Of a stretch of 64,000 nucleotides of DNA, positions 45,679-54,383 are shown piece after piece (position 1 is the stretch's first letter; each line of letters starts with the position of its first letter). Source of the DNA: Pinibacter soli (lineage in GTDB: Bacteria > Bacteroidota > Bacteroidia > Chitinophagales > Chitinophagaceae). The notes beneath the pieces were generated by a model. That model saw nothing but the letters and a program-made list of their open reading frames with translations. It made no database searches and was not told where the DNA came from. Both the position numbers and the translations under genes were made by a program. The stretch covers positions 186,001-250,000 of the forward strand of contig NZ_JASBRG010000005.1 of NCBI RefSeq assembly GCF_029961145.1, in the 5' to 3' direction.

Positions 45679-47364
45679 TTATTGTATCGCATTCATCACG
45701 AATACCTCTACTACTTTCGCAGGAATAGTCAAGCTGGTAGTACGGCTATATCGGGCAATATTAACGCCATAAAACACGCCGTCAGTGCCATACAAAGGAC
45801 CGCCACAATCTGCAGGAGCTAAATTCCCATCATGAAGTAATACTTTTTGAAAATTATCTATCCTTTGGCTTCTACCTTCCGGGAAAAGGTCCTTAACACT
45901 ATTTTGCGGCACATAATAACGTTTCAGAGGAAGCTCTTTTGTATAAATATTCCCTGTGCTTTTTTTATACTGAACGGATACTGTCTGGTTGTAATCATAT
46001 TTAGATAACTCACTGGTGATGTCTTTCAGTTTCAGTATTGGTTTGTTATTGATGCTCATCAATTGGTCATGGGAAGCAATACCATCCCTTGCTCTTGTTG
46101 TGTCTCTTGTCTTTTCCTTCGCTACTTCAGCATATACCTCAGCTGCTACCATCAGATGATCATCGGTACGAGCCAATGCTTTAAACCCTAAATAATAGTC
46201 AGGCAATTTAGGGATTGACAGAAATCCATTACTAATAACACTAACGATACCATCGCTTTGTGGCTTTGGAGAAATTAAAAAGTTACCATAATCTTTGAAT
46301 GTAACTGTATCTGCTCTCTTTTGAAGATTAACACCATCTGATATTTCCTGAGAAATTTCCAATAAAGCCAGATCCGTATTTTCATCGCGACGAACCACTT
46401 TGGCACGCAAGAATTGCCCTGAAGGCAATTCAACCATTGGGTATTGACCAATCATAGAGTTCTTGGTAACAAGAAAACTCTTGCCGGTTATTCTTGATAC
46501 AGGAGCTATTCCCTTCAGGTTAATCAATGTCCCATTGATAACAAGCGTAGGAGAAACTGAATCCTTTACTGCAAATACCGTTTTTTGAAATGCTGCATCT
46601 TGTGTTTTAAAACCAGCAATCATATTGTTCAGTCCTGGAACTGGGTTCAATGCTGCACTTTTTTTACCTGACGCAAATGTATCTTCATCCAGAAATGCCA
46701 AATGCTTTTGAGGTACTTGCAATGTCGTCCAGTACTTCCTAAAAACATCTATGGGCGCATCAAAATTCTCGCCAATTGCGTTTGTAATTTTGCTATGAAT
46801 ACCAATCACACGCCCCTCCAAATCGAACGTAGGTCCACCGGAGTCTCCGGGTTCCATCTTACAGGTTGTTTGAAGGTCTTGTGTTCCTCTGTCCTTTGGA
46901 TCAACCACATATCCAAACCTGATAGAAGGTTGACTATGCTCTAAAGACCCGGGATAGGCGATACTGATACAAGGAACTCCTTTTTCGAGTAAAGAAGACC
47001 ACCCCATTTTCGCAACAGGCCACTTCCCTTTATCGGTAATTAAAATCATCGCTGCATCCGCAAAAGGAATAGAACCTAAGCCCTTCCCCTTAACCTGACG
47101 CCCATCCGGAAAAGTTATCAAAAAAATTTCGTCCGGATTAACAGCATGCTCAGCGCTAAGAATAATCCCTTTGGCATCCACCACTACTCCGGTAAAATTG
47201 CCTCCTATTACCTGCATATCAGCATTACAATTATTAATACGCACCGTTGCAGCATAGGCATCTTTAATAGCTTGCTTCACTTCTTTCTGCAATACATCAT
47301 TGGTTTGAGCATGCAGCACTCCCAAAACAGGCACAAAAGCTAATAATAAAAATATCTTTTTCAT
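45679..47364 (-). CDS. Two-domain trypsin-like serine protease with PDZ, second domain Cys-substituted
   Basis: A 561-residue exported protein (signal peptide ending LHAQ). Domain 1 (about 25-205) keeps the full triad: His73 in SAEHAV, Asp103 in FADAAMILI, Ser175 in EPGDSGGPTF. Domain 2 (about 275-560, surrounding a PDZ-like region near 430-490) has LVTKNSMIG where His is expected to be absent, an Asp in TDLALLEI, and PADCGGPLYG with Cys520 at the place of the nucleophile serine. Domain 2 is therefore either inactive or a changed enzyme. The order resembles HtrA-type proteases. It sits inside the TlpA cluster of the island. Confidence 0.88.
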   Translation of the reverse strand: MKKIFLLLAFVPVLGVLHAQTNDVLQKEVKQAIKDAYAATVRINNCNADMQVIGGNFTGVVVDAKGIILSAEHAVNPDEIFLITFPDGRQVKGKGLGSIPFADAAMILITDKGKWPVAKMGWSSLLEKGVPCISIAYPGSLEHSQPSIRFGYVVDPKDRGTQDLQTTCKMEPGDSGGPTFDLEGRVIGIHSKITNAIGENFDAPIDVFRKYWTTLQVPQKHLAFLDEDTFASGKKSAALNPVPGLNNMIAGFKTQDAAFQKTVFAVKDSVSPTLVINGTLINLKGIAPVSRITGKSFLVTKNSMIGQYPMVELPSGQFLRAKVVRRDENTDLALLEISQEISDGVNLQKRADTVTFKDYGNFLISPKPQSDGIVSVISNGFLSIPKLPDYYLGFKALARTDDHLMVAAEVYAEVAKEKTRDTTRARDGIASHDQLMSINNKPILKLKDITSELSKYDYNQTVSVQYKKSTGNIYTKELPLKRYYVPQNSVKDLFPEGRSQRIDNFQKVLLHDGNLAPADCGGPLYGTDGVFYGVNIARYSRTTSLTIPAKVVEVFVMNAIQ

Positions 47365-47417
47365 AAAACTTAATACATCTTAATCAATACGTTTTTCTAA
47401 CTTATAACGCATGCTGC

Positions 47418-48776
47418 TTACTTCTTCAACTCATCAAGTAATAAAGTTTTTAAGGCTTCAGCGTGTGAAGGACGAGGCGCGTCAGTTGTCACTACGTTCC
47501 CATTTTTATCAAAAACCATAAAACGCGGAATAGCCTCAACAGCGTAATCAGTTGCTATTTTGGATTTCATTCCTCCTGCTATTAGCTGAACGCCCTCCAA
47601 ACCTTTCTCTTTAATCTTATCTAACCATTTTTGTTTATCGCTAAACTCGTCCATTGATACACCAATGAAGGCAATATTTTCCCCTTCAAGTTCTTTTTCA
47701 AGTCTTTTCAGAGAGGGAATTTCCATCAGACACGGACCGCACCAGCTAGCCCACATATCCAACAATACAACCTTACCTCTAAAATCTTTTAGAGATACCA
47801 TTTTACCTGTTTGATCAGCACAAGTAAAGTTAAATGCCGGCTTTAAAGGTGATTTATCAGTGCTATATATTTTAATGCCTAAATTATTAGTTACTGACTG
47901 ATGGTACGGCGATTGAAAATATTGTCCATATTTATCCATTAATGCAACAAACTCTGCATAAGTTTTCATACTCCGTAGCGCACGTGCATCAGACAAAATA
48001 TAAGCACCTTTTACATCCTTGTCATTAAAAACTGTAATATTTTCATCCAGCGTTGCGCGACCGGATACGGCATAGTCTGCATATAATCTGATGTACCTTC
48101 CTCCCGTTATCATTTTTAGTACATGATTATTGTTGAATTTATTTTGGTCAACAATGGTCCTGTAATATGGAGGCTGTTGTTCCTTCGTAGGAAATACACC
48201 TGCTCTTGGTAAACGAAGAAAAGTCAATGCACAAAAGTCCAGATCGTAAGTAACTACATCCTTCATCAACGCATTGAATGCAGCATTAGGCGTATTAATT
48301 GTTTTCTTAAATGCAGCTATTTGACCGGCCACTTTGGTCAGTGCGGGAAAGAAAACTTCGTGACTCTCTACAGAATGGATTGCCAGATGGTGTATGGAAT
48401 CTGTTATCCCCAACCATTTGGACACCGCCGCATTTTCAGCAGTTTGTTTTCCTATAAATGTCATTACTCTACCTTCTATCTCAACTGTAGCCTTGTCACC
48501 TTTTTTAATGTACACAGGATTGCAATCTCTTGTAACATCTTTCCAACCCACCGCGTAAAATCCTTCCTGTGAAGGAGTAAACAAAAAGCCGAAAGAACCA
48601 TCTCCTGCAAGAACGGCATTAGCTATTGCTTCCAATGCTCCATCATGTACTGTAAAAAGACTAATATCTTTATCTGCAAATCGTGTTGGTTTTACAATGC
48701 CTCTGATCTCTGCCATTTGAGCCATGCTACAAAGGCATAGCAATAGCCCTACGAAAAAACACAATAACTTGCTCAT
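47418..48776 (-). CDS. TlpA-like thiol-disulfide protein 2
   Basis: A 452-residue exported protein (signal peptide about 1-19). DUF4369-like start (MAEIRGIVKPTRFADKDISLF), helical middle, C-terminal thioredoxin domain with VVLLDMWASWCGPCLMEIPS (Cys346, Cys349). Closely similar in plan to TlpA-like protein 3 (both contain MxEIRG and RPSxAxxALLL words), suggesting a tandem duplication. Confidence 0.92.
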   Translation of the reverse strand: MSKLLCFFVGLLLCLCSMAQMAEIRGIVKPTRFADKDISLFTVHDGALEAIANAVLAGDGSFGFLFTPSQEGFYAVGWKDVTRDCNPVYIKKGDKATVEIEGRVMTFIGKQTAENAAVSKWLGITDSIHHLAIHSVESHEVFFPALTKVAGQIAAFKKTINTPNAAFNALMKDVVTYDLDFCALTFLRLPRAGVFPTKEQQPPYYRTIVDQNKFNNNHVLKMITGGRYIRLYADYAVSGRATLDENITVFNDKDVKGAYILSDARALRSMKTYAEFVALMDKYGQYFQSPYHQSVTNNLGIKIYSTDKSPLKPAFNFTCADQTGKMVSLKDFRGKVVLLDMWASWCGPCLMEIPSLKRLEKELEGENIAFIGVSMDEFSDKQKWLDKIKEKGLEGVQLIAGGMKSKIATDYAVEAIPRFMVFDKNGNVVTTDAPRPSHAEALKTLLLDELKK

Positions 48777-48805
48777 CTCTCTCTTTGTATTAATCGTTTT
48801 ATAAA

Positions 48806-48841
48806 AACCAGTGGCAATCTTTTATTGGATTGCCACTGGTT
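48806..48841. terminator. Hairpin AACCAGTGGCAATC between TlpA genes 3 and 2
   Basis: AACCAGTGGCAATC and GATTGCCACTGGTT form a perfect 14-bp stem with an eight-base loop, with A/T tracts on both sides. It may terminate the unit coming from TlpA gene 3, which stops at 48847, and limit expression of the genes behind it. Confidence 0.75.
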
Positions 48842-48846
48842 TTTTA

Positions 48847-50310
48847 CTAATTATTTGATACTGGCTTTTGCGCATCCGTTGATACTGGTTTTTGCGCACC
48901 CATTGATGCTGGCATTTTAAAACCTGGAGGTAATCCTGGTTTTTGCACAACTGTTGATCCTGTTTTTCCTTCAACAGTCTGGAGTAATAATGCTTTTAAA
49001 GCAGGATCACTCGGACGTGGTGCTTTAAGGTTTACAATTTTTCCATCGCGGTCAAAAACCATAAAACGTGGTATTGTCGGCATAGTATACACCTGATCAA
49101 GCGATTTTCCTCCGGCGCTACCTGCAAATAGTTGAACACCGCCCATCTTCATATTATTTACAAACGCCGCCCATTTGTCTTTATCCGTATCCTTATCTAT
49201 AGAGATACTCACAAATGTGATATCCTTGTCATGTAGTTCATCTTCCAGTTTTTGCATGAACGGTATTTCTTGCTTACATGGACCACACCAGGTTGCCCAT
49301 ACATCTATCAAAACAACTTTGCCTTTTAAATCCTTCATTGTAACCATTTTGCCGTCTTTATCAACAAAATTGAAATCCCATGCCGTTCCACCTGGCGAGC
49401 CATGGTACATTTTTTTACCTACCGCATCAATTTTTTCCTGAAGGCTTGGCGTCTGGAAGTACTGATTATACTCTTTTACGAAATTCGTATAATCCCTATA
49501 GTCTCTGAAAGAAGATGCTCCTACTTCAATCAGATACGCACCCTTTTGCACATCTGTGGTAAAGTATTCCGATCTTTCCTTTAGAGTGCTTTTAGGCTTA
49601 CCGGTAAAACTAGCATACGATCTCATGAACTTCATACCGTTGGGCATTGATAATATGTCATCATCAGGAAATTTATTTTTTTGCTCTATCGTGCTGTAAT
49701 AAGGCATCCTTTCTGCCTCTGTTGGGTGCGCTTTACGTGGTGTAAGAAGAAAATTCAGGGCCAAATAGTCCATGTCGTAACGTGCTATAGAGTTCATCAA
49801 ATGATTAAAAGTAGCATTCTTTGTCTTGATGGTTTTTTTAAATGCATCAACTTGAGAAAGTACTTTTTCAAACTCAGGGAAGAAATCTTTATATGTACTT
49901 AGTGGAGGGTCTATGAAGTAGATTGCTTTGTACTTTATATCCTGGGTCAAGTTTACCCAAGAGGAATATACCGTATTTTCAGGAGTTTGAGGTCCCACAA
50001 ATTTCATCCATTTACCATCGGTAGCTATTGAAGCTTTATCTCCTTTCTTCAAATATAATGGCCATTGTGCTAAGCCCAACTTGTCATAGCCTACTACAAA
50101 AAAACCTTCGTTTTCCGGTTCAAACAGAAAACCGAAAGCACCGGTACTTGAGATTGAGGAAGTAGCCATTAGCTCTATCTCACCATCAACAATTTTGAAT
50201 AAAGAAATCTCTTTTAGGGTTGTATTTTTTGCCACCCCTCGAATTTCGCTCATTTGTGCAAAGGCTGTCGTGGACAAGAACAGCGCTGCCATCATCAGAA
50301 TTTTTTTCAT
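48847..50310 (-). CDS. TlpA-like thiol-disulfide protein 3
   Basis: A 487-residue exported protein (signal peptide ending AFAQ). Same plan as protein 2: MSEIRGVAKNTTLKEISLF start, helical middle, thioredoxin domain with VVLIDVWATWCGPCKQEIPF (Cys342, Cys345). The C-terminal tail carries a repeated GAQKPVSTDAQKPVS segment not found in the others. It lies directly after a remnant of a fourth copy. Confidence 0.92.
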   Translation of the reverse strand: MKKILMMAALFLSTTAFAQMSEIRGVAKNTTLKEISLFKIVDGEIELMATSSISSTGAFGFLFEPENEGFFVVGYDKLGLAQWPLYLKKGDKASIATDGKWMKFVGPQTPENTVYSSWVNLTQDIKYKAIYFIDPPLSTYKDFFPEFEKVLSQVDAFKKTIKTKNATFNHLMNSIARYDMDYLALNFLLTPRKAHPTEAERMPYYSTIEQKNKFPDDDILSMPNGMKFMRSYASFTGKPKSTLKERSEYFTTDVQKGAYLIEVGASSFRDYRDYTNFVKEYNQYFQTPSLQEKIDAVGKKMYHGSPGGTAWDFNFVDKDGKMVTMKDLKGKVVLIDVWATWCGPCKQEIPFMQKLEDELHDKDITFVSISIDKDTDKDKWAAFVNNMKMGGVQLFAGSAGGKSLDQVYTMPTIPRFMVFDRDGKIVNLKAPRPSDPALKALLLQTVEGKTGSTVVQKPGLPPGFKMPASMGAQKPVSTDAQKPVSNN

Positions 50311-50331
50311 TGCTAGCTGTGTTAACTTTTA

Positions 50332-50490
50332 TTAATTTTTATTGATTAATTCTGTCTTCAATAACGGGTTAGATGGACGCATGCCACATTTGGCGTTTAT
50401 CATTTTACCGTCTTTATCTATCACCACAAAACGAGGGATACCACCCACTACTATTTGTCTGTGAAAACCATTTCCGGCTGTTTCGTGTTA
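50332..50490 (-). pseudogene. TlpA-like C-terminal remnant
   Basis: Directly after the stop codon of the PKD-like lipoprotein gene, and in the same frame, the minus strand reads GFHRQIVVGGIPRFVVIDKD and continues GKMINAKCGMRPSNPLL to a TAA at 50332. This is the end of a TlpA thioredoxin domain, equal in plan to IPRFMVFDRDGKIVNLKAPR of protein 3. No upstream half, WCxPC motif or start codon is present, so it is the tail of a lost fourth gene. Confidence 0.85.
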
Positions 50491-52101
50491 CTATCTTTCT
50501 CTATAGTCCATGCTCACTACTCTTCCAAAGCCGGAATAAGTGGTAGCCAATGTAAGATTACCTGTAATCAACGCAGGCTCAGTAAAGCATTCAATTTTAC
50601 CGTTTACTCCTTCCGGCTTAGCCGGGTCATAGCTACATACCATTAAGTATTTATCTGTATATTTAGGAGCATTGGCATATTGATGAACCATCAGATTAGT
50701 TATCACTTCCCCAGTGCTGCTTTTATCCACTACCAATTTGACAGCAGGAGTTCCTGATACACCTGCAGAACCACCACTCCAGGTAATTTGATATACTTTG
50801 CTTCCTGCAGCATAATAAAAGGCCCCATTCACTATGCTTGCAGTAAAACAAGAAGCTTTATCAATGTCTGTAGCTATTGATGTAATGTCTTTATATACCT
50901 TTTGGGTAGTAGCATAATTGAGCCCATCAATCACCGCATAATAATAAGTTGGAGATGTAGGATTTTTTAGAATAATATTTATATACTTAGCAGCCGGGGT
51001 TGCAACGGCACCATATGCCATAGAAATCATATCCATCCCTGTATTTGTATAACTAAACAGCCTATTCGCTACAGTTGTAACATCTTTCAATGGAACAAGA
51101 ATAGAACTGGCAGTGTTACCAAGTTTCCCTTCTACAAATCTCCTGTTATCGGTATCGTAAAACAAAAAACCATTAGTGCCGGTACCTTCAGCAAAACCGG
51201 TTATCGGTGCTACTGCATAGCGTTTTTTGGCCCCTGCGGCTGTATCGAAATTCATTATTTCGCCAAATCTTATTTGACCGGTGTAGTCAAAATAACGAAC
51301 GTCCATATTGTTGGAAATTGAGATGGCATTATTAGTCACGCTGGAAGCCTTTTTAACCGCCAGTAAATAAAGGTCAGATGGAACAGAAGATCCGAATATC
51401 TCCTTTTTTGCATTATAACTAGGATCCCATCCATAGGTTTCAGGATTCACCCTTTCTGTACTTTGATCCGTTCCTACATAAATTTCATAAGCAAATGGGA
51501 TCCCATATACCGGTGTTTTCACTGTTTGCGGATATGCCTGATAACAGTAAACTAACTTAGGCTTACCTGCTAAATGAAGATCAGAATGAACAGAATCAAG
51601 CAGGTTATTTACTACGGCAAATGTTCCATCTGATTGCTTGTAAAGCATATCTAACCGGGCACTTCCATTAACGCTGGTCATCAACATCCAGCCCTCGCGG
51701 TAGGGAGTAGCCTGTATGACTAAGCCAAAGGTGACATAAGACATAATCCCTGTATGCTTATCGGTTACTTTGTAATAACAGCTGTATGTAGCAGGAGGCA
51801 AAGAGAACGCTTTATTCAAATTTTTAGTAGTATCCAATACAGTATGACCATTCGCTCCCGATGCACTAGTATAATAGGACCATTCATAGCTATAACGGCT
51901 CTCATCACCTGATGTATCTTGAGTAAAACTAACAACCGGATTAATTTTCAACACACCACCTAAATAAGCAGCAACAGTATCAATTTTAGCAATTTTTATC
52001 TGATTCACATCGTGATATGTATAATTCCCTATATCTTTTTTGCAAGAAATGATAGAGAGTAGCAAGATTGCGACTACCCCAGATATATATATTTTGTACA
52101 T
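50491..52101 (-). CDS. PKD-like family lipoprotein
   Basis: A 536-residue lipoprotein (lipobox LLSIISC, Cys20) with an N-terminal PKD-like domain (about 40-130; RYSYEWSYYT, then LPPATYSCYYKVTDKHTG) and a long beta-rich C-terminal part (about 130-536; GWMLMTSVNGSARLDMLY and following) resembling a propeller-type surface protein. This family (PKD-like, near SusD and DUF4843) is typical of Sus loci with TlpA proteins. It should be exposed at the outer membrane and help bind the substrate. The stop lies at the junction with a TlpA remnant. Confidence 0.85.
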   Translation of the reverse strand: MYKIYISGVVAILLLSIISCKKDIGNYTYHDVNQIKIAKIDTVAAYLGGVLKINPVVSFTQDTSGDESRYSYEWSYYTSASGANGHTVLDTTKNLNKAFSLPPATYSCYYKVTDKHTGIMSYVTFGLVIQATPYREGWMLMTSVNGSARLDMLYKQSDGTFAVVNNLLDSVHSDLHLAGKPKLVYCYQAYPQTVKTPVYGIPFAYEIYVGTDQSTERVNPETYGWDPSYNAKKEIFGSSVPSDLYLLAVKKASSVTNNAISISNNMDVRYFDYTGQIRFGEIMNFDTAAGAKKRYAVAPITGFAEGTGTNGFLFYDTDNRRFVEGKLGNTASSILVPLKDVTTVANRLFSYTNTGMDMISMAYGAVATPAAKYINIILKNPTSPTYYYAVIDGLNYATTQKVYKDITSIATDIDKASCFTASIVNGAFYYAAGSKVYQITWSGGSAGVSGTPAVKLVVDKSSTGEVITNLMVHQYANAPKYTDKYLMVCSYDPAKPEGVNGKIECFTEPALITGNLTLATTYSGFGRVVSMDYRER

Positions 52102-52135
52102 GTTTTCCTTTTTTTAATAATAGAGAGTGATCAGT

Positions 52136-52936
52136 TTACTGAATAGAGGTGCCCATTTTCATTGGCATTGCCACCGTTGCCGGTGGTATAATTTCATCAT
52201 ACACAGTGTCTTTAGCTAGTGCCTTTTGGTCTAAAAAACGTTTTACAGCAGTCGCATAAGCTATTGCATCTCCAAGAGTTATCCCTGTCGGATCTGTACC
52301 CCACCATACCGGACTTAGCCCCACATAGTCACATATAAAGAACATTTTTGTTGGTGTAAATGTGCCAAAGTAAGGTGAAGGCACTGTTGCTGTCCCCCCC
52401 CAGGATTGAGGTTTAGAAACTGCTGCACTGATCGTGATTTTCAGTTTAACAGTATTAGCAGTGTAGTACGGAGATCTACTAGAAGTATGGGAGTTCAATA
52501 AGGTATCGAAATTTTCATTAGGCATCAAGTCAAGATAAAGTTTATACACCTTAGTACCACTTCTGTCCATGTCCGGTGTACGATGCAATACAAGTTTGAC
52601 GGTATCGTAAATAGCATTTTTCTTGATTGTAAGTATCGATGGAAGATCATAGTGGCTACCGGCAATAGCGGTTGAAGCAGCATCAGCTATCATTTTGTAT
52701 TCCCTGTCATGGTCCATAGGGATTCCGGTAATTGCAATAGGAATTTTGATTATCGTGTCGTTTGATTCCGAGTAACCGAAAGTTACAAGCGCTGTGTCCG
52801 TCAGAGCCAATTTAATTCCTGCATTATAAAAATAAACATCTGCATTTTTATTATCAAATGTCATCAAGCCTTTTTCGCATGATGTCATCAATAGTATTGA
52901 TGACAAGACAAGCAATTTGTATAATATTTTTTTCAC
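52136..52936 (-). CDS. DUF4843 family lipoprotein
   Basis: A 266-residue lipoprotein with GTG start and lipobox LLMTSC (Cys20). DUF4843 signature: DNKNADVYFYNAGIKL (about 28-43), then FGYSESNDTIIKIPIAITGI, then YKLYLDLMPNENFDT. The N-terminal part is a Calx-beta-like fold. Its steady place behind SusD in such loci suggests a surface-exposed accessory part of the uptake complex. It is eight bases from the SusD gene stop. Confidence 0.88.
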   Translation of the reverse strand: MKKILYKLLVLSSILLMTSCEKGLMTFDNKNADVYFYNAGIKLALTDTALVTFGYSESNDTIIKIPIAITGIPMDHDREYKMIADAASTAIAGSHYDLPSILTIKKNAIYDTVKLVLHRTPDMDRSGTKVYKLYLDLMPNENFDTLLNSHTSSRSPYYTANTVKLKITISAAVSKPQSWGGTATVPSPYFGTFTPTKMFFICDYVGLSPVWWGTDPTGITLGDAIAYATAVKRFLDQKALAKDTVYDEIIPPATVAMPMKMGTSIQ

Positions 52937-52943
52937 GTATATT

Positions 52944-54371
52944 TTAATTTATTAGGCGATTAGTAATTTCACTTTGAGGAAGCGGAACAACATAATTAGC
53001 GGGGAGGATTGTAATATTCCCGGCTCCAGTACCACTAGGTATAGATGTCAGGTTATTTCTTTTGTAGTAGTAGAATAATTGTCCCTCGCCAAAAAATTCT
53101 TTTTGATATTCCTTCTGTATTTCCGTTTTTAATGTTGTGGCTGTCAATGTACCGGAGTAAGGTAGATTTCTTTGTACACGAACAGAATCCAGATAACCTA
53201 TCGCTTGTGTTAAGTTGGGTTCACACTCAGCTGCGATATAAAACATCTCACTCTTTTTCAGTAGAGCAATAGTATTTGGATACAGTCCGGTAAATCCCGA
53301 TTTGTAATTACAAAAAGTAAGATATGGATGGGTACCGGTTTGCCAAGACTGAGAGTTCACCCCCCTGAAGTCATTGGTACCAATGGTAGAATTCTCATAT
53401 ACGGCCTTCAAACTGATATCGCTTGGAGCCAGAATATTGTTGTCATCAAGATCCGTTATAAAGACCGCTTGAAAACTTTTTGTCAAATTGACTGCACTTA
53501 CACCCATAATCATTTCAGCAGAGAAATTATTTTTGCTACTGACATACCATGGGAACTTAGCACTATTACCTATAATAACCTTAGCTGCAGCTAAGGCCGC
53601 AGGTTTATTGCCTCTATACATGTTTACTCTGGCTTGTAAAGCTTTTACGGCAAAGTAGTTAAACCTATAGTTGCGATTCTGCATAAAATCGCTGGTATTG
53701 GTATTATACATCACGCCTTGGGTGATGACAGGGTCTTGAGACAACAATCCTTCAGCATTATTCAAGTCAGTTAGAATACTGTCCATCACCTGATTGGCCG
53801 GAAGTAAAGGGTTTATCTGCACATTGGGCTGCGTATAATAAGGGATAGACAGGGCTACGGAGTCATCATAATTATACCTTGGTCCAAAGAGACGCAGCAT
53901 GTCGAAATGCAGCATTGCACGCATTGCTATAGCTTCACCTCTGCAAATAGAATCCATTTGAGGCGTCAGGACTCCCGGATAGGCCTCAAGATTAGTAAGA
54001 AAAGTATTAGCACCAAAAATGGTTCTATAGGCTGCAGCCCAAATAGCACCCATGGTTCCGCTCACCGCTGCATCAGCATAGGTATAATTAGCAAACGGGT
54101 AAGAAGTGTGCATACTATTACCATAGATATTATAGCGCTGTGCCAAAATATCCGGAACTTTCAGTGTAAGCGTTTCTCCATACAATGCTCCATCCTTGTC
54201 GCCTAGAACCATGTACAATCCATTCAATGCCGTATAGGCCTTTTTGGGTGTGCTATATATCTGCGTTTCCAGTAATTTATCTTCCGGCTGTACATCTAAG
54301 AACTTATTACAGGAAGATATAGAAGTGAGAATCGACAAACCCAAAAATATTTTATTATAATGTTTTTTCAT
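52944..54371 (-). CDS. SusD/RagB family outer-membrane lipoprotein
   Basis: A 475-residue lipoprotein with lipobox (SILTSISSC) and NKFLDVQPEDKLLE, the family's start. The TPR-like helical scaffold covers most of the protein, and the C-terminal part has YKRNNLTSIPSG and YVVPLPQSEI with the SusD-like end. SusD is the lid of the SusC/D pair, which binds the substrate outside and closes over the barrel. Gene order SusC then SusD, 12 bp apart, is canonical. Confidence 0.94.
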   Translation of the reverse strand: MKKHYNKIFLGLSILTSISSCNKFLDVQPEDKLLETQIYSTPKKAYTALNGLYMVLGDKDGALYGETLTLKVPDILAQRYNIYGNSMHTSYPFANYTYADAAVSGTMGAIWAAAYRTIFGANTFLTNLEAYPGVLTPQMDSICRGEAIAMRAMLHFDMLRLFGPRYNYDDSVALSIPYYTQPNVQINPLLPANQVMDSILTDLNNAEGLLSQDPVITQGVMYNTNTSDFMQNRNYRFNYFAVKALQARVNMYRGNKPAALAAAKVIIGNSAKFPWYVSSKNNFSAEMIMGVSAVNLTKSFQAVFITDLDDNNILAPSDISLKAVYENSTIGTNDFRGVNSQSWQTGTHPYLTFCNYKSGFTGLYPNTIALLKKSEMFYIAAECEPNLTQAIGYLDSVRVQRNLPYSGTLTATTLKTEIQKEYQKEFFGEGQLFYYYKRNNLTSIPSGTGAGNITILPANYVVPLPQSEITNRLIN

Positions 54372-54383
54372 TGTTATTATAAT

